A stretch of DNA of 64,000 nt, from contig NZ_JAPSHV010000001.1 of assembly GCF_031179385.1 (NCBI RefSeq), positions 1 to 64,000 of the forward strand, written 5' to 3'. Within the stretch, counting starts at the first letter, position 1. Every line of letters starts with the position of its first letter. A program made the position numbers and the translations under genes. Shown here in pieces: positions 52,929-61,681 of the stretch. Origin of the DNA: Arthrobacter sp. (GTDB taxonomy: Bacteria > Actinomycetota > Actinomycetes > Actinomycetales > Micrococcaceae). The notes under the pieces are model-generated. The model ran no database searches and was not told the origin of the DNA. It saw nothing but the letters and a program-made list of their open reading frames with translations.

Positions 52929-54032
52929 TCAGAGCGAAGGCCCATCCGCATCGGGGTTCCCGATGTCCGCCACCCGGCAGGCAGCCTCGAAGATCATCCA
53001 CGCCTGCAGCTGCGTCGACAGTTCCACCGTTCCTGCGCCGGCGGATTCGCCCGGTCCAGCAGGAAAAACCCAAACAGTACGACGGCGCTGCCCGCCGGCT
53101 TCCCGCTCGCCGCGTCCCTCCCACAGGGCGCGCGCCGTCGTCGTGATGACGGTTCTCGCGAGCGTGCGCGTGAACTCCGGCAGCGCGGGTGATTCCGCCG
53201 CGAGGCCGAGGTAGCGGATGAGGATTCCGGTGAAGAGGCCGCCGTCGCCGCCGCCGTGGGTGCGCAGGGCGCCCGTCGGCAGCACGAGGTGCTTCGCTAC
53301 AGCCAGAACGAGGTCGGATGCCCGCTGCAGGCTTGTGGGGTCTCCGAGCGCCAGAAGTGCGCCGAGGACCGGCCCCTGATTGTAGGTGTAGACGTCGGCC
53401 ACCATGCGTTCGCCGGGCATGCGGATCCCGTCGAGGAGCAGACCGGTCGAGGGGTCCTGGAGCCGCGCGAAAAGCCAGTCGACCAGGCGCTCCGCCTCCT
53501 TCGTCCGCCCGACCCTGGCGAAATGCAGGGCCGCGGGGGCAGTGGCCGGCGTGTTCTTGAAGTCGCGGGACGTGTTCCAGAAGAGGCCGCCGCCAAGGTC
53601 CGGAGTATGGGCGGACGCCAAAACGGGGGTCAGGACGCGGAGCGGGCGCGTGCCTGCGATGTCAGCCGAGCGCCAGGCTGCGAGGGCCAGCCAAGCCATG
53701 TCGTCGTAGTAGCGATTGGTCCAGCGACCGCCGTTGCGCAGTCGGATGGTGCGCAGAAGGCGCCGCGCGCGCAAGCGGTGGGCGGCGCCGTCGTCGGTGT
53801 TCCCGGTTGCGCCTCCGGACCGCGCCTCGCGTTCCGCGGCATCGAGCAGGCAGTCGAGGTAGTGCGCCTGCCACCAGTAGTGCCACGGCGCCCTCGGCCG
53901 GGCGGGAAGGGCGACCCGCGCGAGGTGCGTGCCGGGCAGGCCGTACAGCCTGTGGCCGAAGGCTGCGGGTATCGAGGAGGAGGCGGCGGCTGCGGCCTCG
54001 CCGAAGGTGCTGGAGGGCTTACGGGTGGGCAT
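52929..54032 (-). CDS. Glycoside hydrolase family 76-like protein, no signal peptide
   Basis: The 367-aa (alpha/alpha)6-barrel protein has the GH76 catalytic pair in NRYYDDMAWLALA, plus GGLFWNT and TYNQGPVLGALLAL. GH76 enzymes are endo-alpha-1,6-mannanases, normally secreted; here no signal peptide is seen, so a cytosolic role or unusual export must be assumed. A TAGGGT box lies 6 nt before the ATG (leaderless). It is convergent with the DUF2238 gene. Confidence 0.83.
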   Translation of the reverse strand: MPTRKPSSTFGEAAAAASSSIPAAFGHRLYGLPGTHLARVALPARPRAPWHYWWQAHYLDCLLDAAEREARSGGATGNTDDGAAHRLRARRLLRTIRLRNGGRWTNRYYDDMAWLALAAWRSADIAGTRPLRVLTPVLASAHTPDLGGGLFWNTSRDFKNTPATAPAALHFARVGRTKEAERLVDWLFARLQDPSTGLLLDGIRMPGERMVADVYTYNQGPVLGALLALGDPTSLQRASDLVLAVAKHLVLPTGALRTHGGGDGGLFTGILIRYLGLAAESPALPEFTRTLARTVITTTARALWEGRGEREAGGQRRRTVWVFPAGPGESAGAGTVELSTQLQAWMIFEAACRVADIGNPDADGPSL

Positions 54033-54038
54033 AGAGAC

Positions 54039-54044
54039 ACCCTA
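54039..54044 (-). promoter_or_regulatory. -10 box (TAGGGT) of leaderless GH76 gene
   Basis: Minus-strand TAGGGT, 6 nt, ATG at 54032; no Shine-Dalgarno. Confidence 0.5.
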
Positions 54045-54177
54045 GACCGCGCCGTCGTGCCCGTCTTTGAGCACTATGCACAGTGGCGGACACGGCGGAT
54101 GAATCAGTGCGCTGCATCACAGTAGGCTCGGGAGAAAGCGGTTTGGCCTCGCTCACTCACGACGCAAAGGAGATGTC

Positions 54178-54954
54178 ATGGACTGTGCAGGAACGGTGGC
54201 GCTGGTGACCGGGGGTGCGTCCGGGCTCGGCCGTGCAACCGCGCAGCGACTGCACGACGACGGCGCGGCGGTCGTGATTCTCGATCTGCCGCATTCGGAC
54301 GGAGCCGGCTTCGCGGAGTCGCTGGGGGAGCGTGCCCGCTTCGTGCCGGCGGACGTGACGAGCGAGGAGGAGGTCCAGGCCGCTGTCGACGCGGCGTCAG
54401 AGCTCGGGCCGCTGCGCATCGTCGTGAACTGCGCGGGGGTGGCTACTCCCGGAAAGGTGCTGGGCAGGGAGGGTGTGTTGCCGCTCGAGCAGTTCAGCAA
54501 GGTCATCAACATCAACCTCATCGGTACCTTCAACGTGCTGCGGCTGGCAGCGGCGGCCATGGCGGCCACCGATCCGGTTCAGACTGAGACGGGGACCAGC
54601 GAGCGCGGGGTCATCATCAACACGGCCTCTGTCGCTGCCTTCGACGGGCAGATCGGGCAACCCGCGTACTCCGCATCGAAGGGGGCAGTGGCGGCCATGA
54701 CCCTGCCGATCGCGCGGGAACTGGCGCGTTCCTTCATCCGCGTCATGACCATCGCTCCGGGCATCTTCGAGACGCCCATGATGGCCGGGCTGCCGCAGGA
54801 AGCCCAGGAATCCCTCGGGAAGCAGGTTCCGCACCCGTCCAGGCTCGGCAAGGCCACCGAATACGCTGCGCTGGTTGCACACATCGTGGAGAACCAGATG
54901 CTCAACGGTGAAACCATCCGGCTCGACGGTGCCATCCGCATGGCACCCAAATAG
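54178..54954 (+). CDS. SDR oxidoreductase, 3-hydroxyacyl-CoA dehydrogenase type II-like
   Basis: The 258-aa Rossmann enzyme has [20 protein letters not shown], the Ser in [24 protein letters not shown] with the YxxxK catalytic pair, and [13 protein letters not shown]. The closest pattern is HSD17B10-type 3-hydroxy-(2-methyl)acyl-CoA dehydrogenase. GGAG precedes the ATG. It is followed by an acyl-CoA dehydrogenase 39 nt downstream, so fatty-acid or branched-chain beta-oxidation is likely. Confidence 0.9.
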   Translation: MDCAGTVALVTGGASGLGRATAQRLHDDGAAVVILDLPHSDGAGFAESLGERARFVPADVTSEEEVQAAVDAASELGPLRIVVNCAGVATPGKVLGREGVLPLEQFSKVININLIGTFNVLRLAAAAMAATDPVQTETGTSERGVIINTASVAAFDGQIGQPAYSASKGAVAAMTLPIARELARSFIRVMTIAPGIFETPMMAGLPQEAQESLGKQVPHPSRLGKATEYAALVAHIVENQMLNGETIRLDGAIRMAPK

Positions 54955-54993
54955 ACCATCCCTTCGACTGCTATGCCCCGAAAGGACAGCTCA

Positions 54994-56187
54994 ATGGAGA
55001 GCGGCCTCCCCAGCGCAGACTTCTACGGCTTCGAGTCCCTGCTCAGCGATGTCGAACGGGCGAAGCTCCGGGACGTCCGCGACTTCCTGGCCAAAGAGGT
55101 TGCCCCGTACGCAACCGACTGGTGGAACAGGGCCGAGTTCCCGCTGGAGGTGCTCCCGAAACTCGCCTCCCTCAACCTGAGCACCCCGGTGCAGCAGGGG
55201 TACAGCTACCTCTTCAGCGGTATGGTCATTGCCGAGCTGACCCGCGCCGATACCTCGCTGGCAACGTTCTTCATGGTGCACCACGACCTCTTTGTGGAGG
55301 CGCTGCACGAATTCGGCACGGAGGAGCAGAAATCCCGGCTGCTGGATGACGCCATGGATCTCACGATCACGGGCGCGTTCGCGCTCACGGAGCCCCTTCA
55401 CGGTTCCGATGTGGCCGGCGGCATGGCCACCACGGCCACCCGTGACGGTGACACCTGGATCCTGAACGGTGCAAAGCGCTGGATCGGCAACGGCACTTTC
55501 TGCGACTACATGCTGCTGTGGGCCCGCGATACTGCGGACGGAGCCGTGCGGGGCTTCATTCTGGATGCGACCCTTCCCGGGGTGACACGGACGGCGATCG
55601 AGAACAAGATCGCGCTGCGCACCGTACAGAACGCCGACATCCTCCTGGACAACGTGCGGGTGTCCGAAACTGACCGTTTCGCGGGGATCAACAGTTTCAC
55701 CGATACCAAACACCTGCTGCGCGGTTCGAGGATACTGGTGGGCTGGCAAGCGGTGGGGCAGCAGTTGGCGGCGTTCGACGCAGCCCGGGCGTACGCCGTC
55801 GAGCGCCAGCAGTTCGGGCGTCCACTGGCAGGCTTCCAGCTCATCCAGCAGCAGCTGGTGCGAATGCTCGGGAACACCACGGCGAGCCTTGGCATGATGG
55901 CGCGCGTGGCGCAGCTGCAGCAGGACGAGCATCTGGGACCGCAGGGGCTTCCGCACAGCGGAGCCGACATGGCGCAGGCTGCGCTCGCCAAGTCCTACAC
56001 CTCCTCGTTGATGCGGGAGACAGTGGCCCTGGGCCGATCGATCTTCGGCGGCAACGGGATCGTGACTGACTTCGGGATGGCGAAGATTTTCGCCGACGCC
56101 GAAGCCATTTTCACCTACGAAGGTTCCTTTGAAATCAACACACTGATTGTCGGGCGGGCGGTCACGGGAGTCTCGGCCATTCTTTGA
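54994..56187 (+). CDS. Acyl-CoA dehydrogenase
   Basis: The 397-aa FAD enzyme has ITGAFALTEPLHGSDVAGGMATTA (substrate/FAD binding), WILNGAKRWIGNGTFCDYML and the C-terminal YEGSFEINTLIVGRAVTG with catalytic Glu in the YEGS position, resembling glutaryl-CoA/group IV-type enzymes. ATG at 54994 has AAAGGAC upstream and is preferred to 54973. It directly precedes the P450 gene. Confidence 0.92.
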   Translation: MESGLPSADFYGFESLLSDVERAKLRDVRDFLAKEVAPYATDWWNRAEFPLEVLPKLASLNLSTPVQQGYSYLFSGMVIAELTRADTSLATFFMVHHDLFVEALHEFGTEEQKSRLLDDAMDLTITGAFALTEPLHGSDVAGGMATTATRDGDTWILNGAKRWIGNGTFCDYMLLWARDTADGAVRGFILDATLPGVTRTAIENKIALRTVQNADILLDNVRVSETDRFAGINSFTDTKHLLRGSRILVGWQAVGQQLAAFDAARAYAVERQQFGRPLAGFQLIQQQLVRMLGNTTASLGMMARVAQLQQDEHLGPQGLPHSGADMAQAALAKSYTSSLMRETVALGRSIFGGNGIVTDFGMAKIFADAEAIFTYEGSFEINTLIVGRAVTGVSAIL

Positions 56188-56237
56188 ATGCCTGGGTTGC
56201 GGTTGCCGCGGCGGACCATTTCACACCACAGTGGAGT

Positions 56238-57578
56238 ATGAGTACCGATGCATCCCTCCCGATGCTTACTGTGCGGGAGACCGCGGCGGTCCTGACGAAC
56301 GTCTTCGCGCCGAATATTGCAAAAGGCCCGATCATCAGGCGGCCGAAGGTGGTCGCGCTCAGCGAAAAGCTGCGGCTGGATGAACGGGCTGTTGCCACGG
56401 TGAAAGCGCTGTCTGAGAAATACCCGCAGTCCCCAGTGCTCCTCCGGTTGCCGCTGCGTCGCCAGGCGATTGTGCTCGAGCCGCGGGACGTCCACCGTAT
56501 CCTGGCCGAGAGCCCTGACCCGTTCGCCACTGACAGCAGCGAAAAGAAGGCTGCCCTGGCACACTTTCAGCCGCGGAACTCACTTGTCTCCCATGGGGCG
56601 GAGCGAAGTGTGCGACGGGCCCTGCAGGACCAGGTGCTCGACAGCGCCAGCCCAGTCCACCACCTTGCGGAACCATTCCTTCGAGTCGTGGCCGAAGAGG
56701 CCGAAGACCTACTGGCCGCATCGAGGGCGACAGGGGTTCTGGCCTGGGACGAGTTCATCCGCAGCTGGTACCGAATGGTGAGGCGGATCGTCTTCGGCGA
56801 CGCCGCGGCCGACGATCACGAGTTGACGGATATGCTCCAGCAGCTGCGCGCCGACGCCAACTGGGCGTTCCTCAAGCCCCGAAGGAGGAAGCTTCGCGCT
56901 GAGTTTCTTGCCGCCGTCGAACGCCGGATGCAGTCGGCACCTCCGGGCAGCCTCGCCGCAGTGACGGCGGGAGCGAACCCGCCGGACGACGCCGCTCCCC
57001 GCGAACAGATTCCGCAGTGGCTGTTCGCCTTCGACCCGGCAGGGATGGCAACGTTCCGCAGCCTTGCTGCAATAACAGCTCACCCCGGGGTGCTCTCACG
57101 GGTGGCCGAGGAGGTTGCTGAGGCCCACGGCCAACGCAGTTACCTTCCATGGCTTCGCGCATGTGTCCTGGAGTCGCTGAGGCTGTGGCCCACCACGCCG
57201 ATGGTTCTCCGGCAGACCACCGCCGACGTCGAGTGGGAGACAGGCACCATCCCTGCGCACTGTGGTGTGCTCATCTACGCTCCCTTCTTCCACCGGGATG
57301 AGCGCACGGTTCCAAACCCGCATGCGTACACTCCGGAACGGTGGCTGAATGACGACGACGGCGACTGGGCACTCATTCCCTTCAGCGACGGCCCTGCGGC
57401 ATGCCCGGGACGCCACCTGGTGTTGATGCTCACCAGCGCCTTCCTGTCGCACCTTCTCGGCGGATCGGCGTTGAAGCTCGAGTCTCCCGGGCGGCTCAAG
57501 GTGGGCGGACGGCTGCCTGGAACGCTGGACAATTATTCCTTGCGCTTCGTGGTCGAGGCGAACGCTCCCCAGATGTGA
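56238..57578 (+). CDS. Cytochrome P450 with atypical I-helix
   Basis: The 446-aa P450 has the ExxR pair in LESLRLWPTTP, and the heme-Cys loop FSDGPAACPGRHL. The I-helix, normally (A/G)GxDT or ExT, reads AFDPAGMATF, so the acid before Thr is Ala. This can shift oxygen activation or favour peroxide use. The start is uncertain: TTG at 56184 overlaps the upstream stop, whereas ATG at 56238 (MSTDASLPML) gives a usual length. Likely co-transcribed with the SDR and acyl-CoA dehydrogenase. Confidence 0.85.
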   Translation: MSTDASLPMLTVRETAAVLTNVFAPNIAKGPIIRRPKVVALSEKLRLDERAVATVKALSEKYPQSPVLLRLPLRRQAIVLEPRDVHRILAESPDPFATDSSEKKAALAHFQPRNSLVSHGAERSVRRALQDQVLDSASPVHHLAEPFLRVVAEEAEDLLAASRATGVLAWDEFIRSWYRMVRRIVFGDAAADDHELTDMLQQLRADANWAFLKPRRRKLRAEFLAAVERRMQSAPPGSLAAVTAGANPPDDAAPREQIPQWLFAFDPAGMATFRSLAAITAHPGVLSRVAEEVAEAHGQRSYLPWLRACVLESLRLWPTTPMVLRQTTADVEWETGTIPAHCGVLIYAPFFHRDERTVPNPHAYTPERWLNDDDGDWALIPFSDGPAACPGRHLVLMLTSAFLSHLLGGSALKLESPGRLKVGGRLPGTLDNYSLRFVVEANAPQM

Positions 57579-57663
57579 CGAGGTCCTCGCCGTTCCACGG
57601 AATGCTGGGGAGGGTCCGCACGGTTCTTCTGGGGGAAGCAGAACCGATGGAAGGAAATCCCCA

Positions 57664-58587
57664 GTGAAGGCAGTGTTCTATTCGAAGTACGGCGACCCCG
57701 GCGTCCTTGAGTACGGTGAGCAGCCGGAGCCGAAGGTGGGCCCGGACACGGTCCTCGTCGAAATCAAGGCAACCTCAGTCAATCCCGTCGACTGGAAGGT
57801 GATGGGCGGCTACCTTGACGGCGCACTCACGGCGCACTTCCCGGTCATTCCCGGATGGGACGTTTCCGGCGTCGTCATTCAGCCAGGGCCCGCCGTCCCC
57901 GAGTTTGCTGCCGGCGACGAGGTCTTCGGCTACGTCCGGATGGACACCGTCGGCCAGGGGACCTTCGCGGAACGGGTGTCCGCCCCGGTCCGCACCCTCG
58001 CTCGCAAGCCCTCGAACCTCTCCTGGGCGGAGGCGGCCACGATTCCACTCACCGGACTCACAGCCCTGCAGACACTGGATGCACTGGACGTGTCGGACGG
58101 TGACACGGTGCTCGTCCACAACGGCGCCGGCGGCGTGGGCACGCTCGGCATCCAGATCGCTCGGTCGCGCGGCGCCAGGGTCATTGCCTCCGCGTCGGAG
58201 CGCAACCACGACTTCCTCCGCGAACTGGGTGCTGAGCCCCTAGTTTACGGGGATGGGATCGCTGACCGGGTCCGGAAGATTGCCCCGGACGGCGTGAGCG
58301 CCGTCGTCGATTTCGTTGGCGGTGCCGATTGGCAGGCATCCCTCGACGTCCTCAACCAGCCGGGACGGGTGGCATCCATCGCCGACGCGAAGGTGAAGGA
58401 ACACGGCGGACGGTATGTGTTTGTGCGTCCGGACGCACAGGGTTTGTCTACGCTCGCGGACCTCATCGAGGCAGGCCACGTGAAACCTGTGCTCGCCGCC
58501 ACCTACCCTTTGGAGCAGGCCGCGGAGGCGTTTACCGCGAATATGGCGGGCCATACGCGCGGGAAGATCGCGCTCACGGTCGGCTGA
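57664..58587 (+). CDS. Zinc-independent NADPH:quinone reductase-like MDR enzyme
   Basis: The 307-aa medium-chain dehydrogenase/reductase has VSVNPVDWKVMGGY, a Rossmann motif NGAGGVGTLGIQIARSRGA and the QOR-type end LEQAAEAFTANMAGHTRGKIALTV. The Cys/His zinc ligands of alcohol dehydrogenases are missing. It reduces quinones or enones. ATG replaces the GTG-like reading; GGAAATCCC lies upstream. A strong hairpin follows the gene. Confidence 0.88.
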   Translation: MKAVFYSKYGDPGVLEYGEQPEPKVGPDTVLVEIKATSVNPVDWKVMGGYLDGALTAHFPVIPGWDVSGVVIQPGPAVPEFAAGDEVFGYVRMDTVGQGTFAERVSAPVRTLARKPSNLSWAEAATIPLTGLTALQTLDALDVSDGDTVLVHNGAGGVGTLGIQIARSRGARVIASASERNHDFLRELGAEPLVYGDGIADRVRKIAPDGVSAVVDFVGGADWQASLDVLNQPGRVASIADAKVKEHGGRYVFVRPDAQGLSTLADLIEAGHVKPVLAATYPLEQAAEAFTANMAGHTRGKIALTVG

Positions 58588-58606
58588 TGCGTCCGGGATG
58601 AGTCAG

Positions 58607-58646
58607 CGGGAACGGCTGGTCGGCGCACATGCGCCAGCCGTTCCCG
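58607..58646. terminator. Bidirectional terminator hairpin
   Basis: CGGGAACGGCTGG (58607-58619) and CCAGCCGTTCCCG (58634-58646) form a perfect 13-bp stem between convergent genes. Confidence 0.8.
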
Positions 58647-58650
58647 AGGC

Positions 58651-60036
58651 TCAGCGCCGGTCGTCGGGGCGGCCGAACCGTCCGGGGTACTCGTCGTAAA
58701 AGTCATCGTCGTCGTCCTCGTCATCCAGGTTGAGCGGCGGAAGGTTCGCAGTCTGACGACGGCGAAGGGCCCGCCGGTAGGAATGATCCACGCGGTGGCG
58801 GCGCGAGCCTGACGTGATGAGGAGCAGGAATGCCGCGAGTGCCGCGGTGCCCGCTATGAGCAGGGACTGTGGTTGCCCGATGATGCGTTCCACCACGATC
58901 CAGCCGATGCCCCAAACCACGGCGAGAGCGACGGCGATGCGCCCGCGGTCCGTGGAGCACACGACGCTTCCAATGACGACGACGATCCCCAGCCCCACAA
59001 GCGCCCACCGGAAGTCGTCATCCCACAGCCACGAAAAGCCGTTCAGGGAGAGCACCGCAGCACAGTGGCTCAGCGCCGTGAACCCGGTCCAGCCAAGGAA
59101 AAGCCCAAGCGGTACATCGACGAGTGAGCCCTCCGTCGAGGTGGCGGCCGGCCAGCGGTTAAGCCACCGCAGGGAGAACAGCAGCAGGACAAGCAGGACG
59201 CCATGCAGGATCAGGCTTTCGAGGTACAGTCCGGCCGAAATCATGAGGGCCAAGCCGAAGTTCAGCAGTACCGCGGCCATCACAACCCAGCCCAGCCTGC
59301 GGTGCCGCGGACTGTTTGATTCGCCGGGCAGCCATTGGTGCACCACATACCCCACCAGGCCGAGCCCGATCAGCGCCCAGATAGCCAAGGCGTAGCGGTG
59401 GGGCGAGAGGAGCGAAAGATCGGGCCGGAAGAGATCGACCGTCCAGATCTCGGTTCCGCCGAACAACCCCGCCGCCCAGGCGGTGCCTGCCAACGATCCG
59501 AGGACCACGACAGTGACCAGAATGCGCCGGACCACGTCCAGCGGCCAGGAGCGAACGTTCGCAGCGGCTGACCGGGAAGCCGACGCCGTCCACTGTGCAG
59601 TACGCTTCCCGGATTGAGCTGCCCACGCCGAGGCAGCGCTGGAAGCAGTCCTGAGTTTCTCTGCGCGAGCCGCCTTCAGCTCTTCTTCTCGTGTCTTTGA
59701 TGGTGTTGCGTCGGCGCCCTGGTCCTGACGTTCCTGGCCCGGCCGTTCCTGGCCCGGCCGCCCGGTGGGGCCCGAGTCCGACGTGCCGCCGGCGGGAGGA
59801 CTGGAAGGGGTGGGCGCCGTGACCGGCGCGTCCGAGGGTGCGGCGACCGTCGCCGTCGTGCTGGTGGCGTCGCGATCGTCCGAAGGAACGGGCGTCTTCG
59901 GACGTGCTGCCTTCAGCCTCTCAATGACGCTGGTCGTCTCGCTCAGTGGGGGTGGAGGAACCGCTTCGGGTGTCTTCCGGGGCGGGACGGGCGGGGGTTG
60001 GGGCAGCCGGTGGTTGGACGGAGTCGGCATGCTCAT
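58651..60036 (-). CDS. Membrane protein with disordered Pro-rich N terminus
   Basis: The 461-aa product begins with about 115 residues rich in Pro/Ala/Thr (PPPVPPRKTPEAVPPPP), a coiled, charged stretch (REEELKAARAEKLR), then about nine transmembrane helices (RYALAIWALIGLGLVGYVVHQWLP...) and ends with an acidic tail (DDEDDDDDFYDEYPGRFG). The helical part resembles TspO/MBR-like proteins (IWxLI...), but only weakly. Its first 116 nt overlap the dedA 3' end in another frame. GGGAGG lies about 13 nt before the ATG. Confidence 0.68.
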   Translation of the reverse strand: MSMPTPSNHRLPQPPPVPPRKTPEAVPPPPLSETTSVIERLKAARPKTPVPSDDRDATSTTATVAAPSDAPVTAPTPSSPPAGGTSDSGPTGRPGQERPGQERQDQGADATPSKTREEELKAARAEKLRTASSAASAWAAQSGKRTAQWTASASRSAAANVRSWPLDVVRRILVTVVVLGSLAGTAWAAGLFGGTEIWTVDLFRPDLSLLSPHRYALAIWALIGLGLVGYVVHQWLPGESNSPRHRRLGWVVMAAVLLNFGLALMISAGLYLESLILHGVLLVLLLFSLRWLNRWPAATSTEGSLVDVPLGLFLGWTGFTALSHCAAVLSLNGFSWLWDDDFRWALVGLGIVVVIGSVVCSTDRGRIAVALAVVWGIGWIVVERIIGQPQSLLIAGTAALAAFLLLITSGSRRHRVDHSYRRALRRRQTANLPPLNLDDEDDDDDFYDEYPGRFGRPDDRR

Positions 60037-60634
60037 GTGTCTTTCGGACCTCCCGGCGTTGCTTCAGCGCGAAGAACGCTGCAATGATCAGTCCCACCAG
60101 AGTACCCACCCCCATTCCCAGAAGTGCGCTAGCCCACATGGGGAAGCCCGTTGTGGCATCGGAGATGTAGCCCAGGCCGACCAGCCAGACGGACCACAGG
60201 ATTCCGCCGAGTGCAGCGAATCCCAGGAACGGACGGAGGGGGAGTTCAGCTATCCCGGCGGCTGCAATCCCTGCGGTCCGCCCGCCGGGGAGGAAGCGGA
60301 GCGCAACCAGGCCGGCGTAGGTGGGGGACTTTCCGGCTTTCTCGACTGCGCCTCGGATCCCGCGGTGGACGGCCCGGCCCCAGCGGAAGCGGTCCAGCCA
60401 GTGTGTCAGCTTTCTTCGGAAGAGCAGGTAGAGCGCGAGGTCGCCCAGCAGGCTACCGGTAGCGGCTGTCAGGAGGGACACGGGCAGCAGCACGGACCCC
60501 TCAGAGGCCAGCGATCCGGACGCGATGACCAGGAATTCGGACGGCATAATGGGCGCGAAGACGTCGGCCACAACTACGAGCAGTGTGACCGGATGAATCA
60601 TCAGGGACCACTCTGCGAGCGTCGACAGGTCCAC
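59921..60634 (-). CDS. DedA-family membrane protein
   Basis: The 237-aa protein has the VTT/SNARE-associated motif ALRFLPGGRTAGIAAAGIAELPLRPFL, characteristic of DedA, and a membrane re-entrant segment EFLVIASGSLAS. DedA proteins help recycle undecaprenyl phosphate and lipids across the membrane. GTG at 60634 is chosen: a TAAATT -10 lies 7 nt upstream (leaderless). The Pro/Thr-rich tail (VQPPAAPTPARPAPEDTRS) overlaps the next gene by 116 nt. Confidence 0.88.
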   Translation of the reverse strand: MDLSTLAEWSLMIHPVTLLVVVADVFAPIMPSEFLVIASGSLASEGSVLLPVSLLTAATGSLLGDLALYLLFRRKLTHWLDRFRWGRAVHRGIRGAVEKAGKSPTYAGLVALRFLPGGRTAGIAAAGIAELPLRPFLGFAALGGILWSVWLVGLGYISDATTGFPMWASALLGMGVGTLVGLIIAAFFALKQRREVRKTHEHADSVQPPAAPTPARPAPEDTRSGSSTPTERDDQRH

Positions 60635-60641
60635 CTGTACC

Positions 60642-60647
60642 AATTTA
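60642..60647 (-). promoter_or_regulatory. -10 box (TAAATT) of leaderless dedA gene
   Basis: Minus-strand TAAATT, 7 nt, GTG at 60634. Confidence 0.45.
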
Positions 60648-60727
60648 CAGGGCGCTGTTCGCACACGACCCTTCGGTACGCAGTTTGGTCTGCGTCAGGA
60701 TTTGGTCTGCGTCAGGCGAGTGCCGCC

Positions 60728-61639
60728 TCAGGCGAGTGCGGAGAGTTCCAGGCCGCTGGTGAACGACGTCGGCCGGAAGGAGAGCGGGTCGACGAACTCG
60801 ATGTGCCGGGCGAGGAGCTGGAGCGGCTTCGAATAGTCATCGTCCTGCTGGGGGAGCAGCACCGGGTAGAACGGGTCGTTCAGAATCCCGAGACCCAGCC
60901 CGGCCATGTGCAGCCGGAGCTGGTGGGTCTTGCCCGTGTGCGGCTGCAGCCGGTACCGGCCCATACCGTTGCGTTCCTCGAGGAGCTGGACGCGGGTTTC
61001 GGCATTCGGCTCGCCGGGAACCTCCTGAGCGAGGAGGTAGTCCCGTGACTTCACGATGCGGCTGTGAACAGTGCGCGGGCGGATGTCGAGTTGCAGCGAC
61101 GGATCGATGGGTGCGGCGGCCTCATACTCCTTGCGGATCCGCCGATTCTCGAACAGGAGCTGGTACGCACCGCGGGTGGCGGGGTTCGTCGAGAACATGA
61201 GGATTCCCGCCGTCATACGGTCGAGGCGGTGCATCGGAATCAGGTCCGGCAGGTCGAGTTGGACCCGCAGCCTCACGAGCGCCGATTCAGCGACATACAT
61301 GCCGCCGGGTGTGGTGGGGAGGAAATGCGGTTTGTCCACCACCAACAGGTTCTCGTCCTGGTGCAGGATGCTCAATTCCACCGGGAGTCGCTTCTCAACC
61401 GGCAGTTCCCGGTAGTACCAGATGAAGGTGTGCTCGGTGAGGGGCGTGTGGCGCGTCAGGCGCTCGCCGCCGAGCGCAACCACCTCGCCGCGGTCGAAGC
61501 GCTCGGCAATGCCATCCGGATCCACGTGGTTCCAGCGGTCGAGGATGTACTCAAGGGCCGTGCTCCACGGGCCTTCCGAGGGGAGGCGCAGCCGCGTGGC
61601 GTTGACGCCGTTGCGGACCGGGAGCGGAGATTGCATCAC
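60728..61639 (-). CDS. RluA-family 23S rRNA pseudouridine synthase
   Basis: The 303-aa product has catalytic Asp in MHRLDRMTAGILMFS, the QPHTGKTHQLRLHMAGLGLGILNDPFY motif and an N-terminal extension in place of the usual S4 domain. The exact target uridine is unknown. GTG at 61639 lies 6 nt after TACCCT (leaderless), one codon before an ATG. Confidence 0.92.
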   Translation of the reverse strand: MMQSPLPVRNGVNATRLRLPSEGPWSTALEYILDRWNHVDPDGIAERFDRGEVVALGGERLTRHTPLTEHTFIWYYRELPVEKRLPVELSILHQDENLLVVDKPHFLPTTPGGMYVAESALVRLRVQLDLPDLIPMHRLDRMTAGILMFSTNPATRGAYQLLFENRRIRKEYEAAAPIDPSLQLDIRPRTVHSRIVKSRDYLLAQEVPGEPNAETRVQLLEERNGMGRYRLQPHTGKTHQLRLHMAGLGLGILNDPFYPVLLPQQDDDYSKPLQLLARHIEFVDPLSFRPTSFTSGLELSALA

Positions 61640-61645
61640 CTATCA

Positions 61646-61651
61646 AGGGTA
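61646..61651 (-). promoter_or_regulatory. -10 box (TACCCT) of leaderless rluA-type gene
   Basis: Minus-strand TACCCT, 6 nt, GTG at 61639; no Shine-Dalgarno. Confidence 0.5.
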
Positions 61652-61681
61652 GCTAACCCTTCCGCGCTCGATATAAACCGG

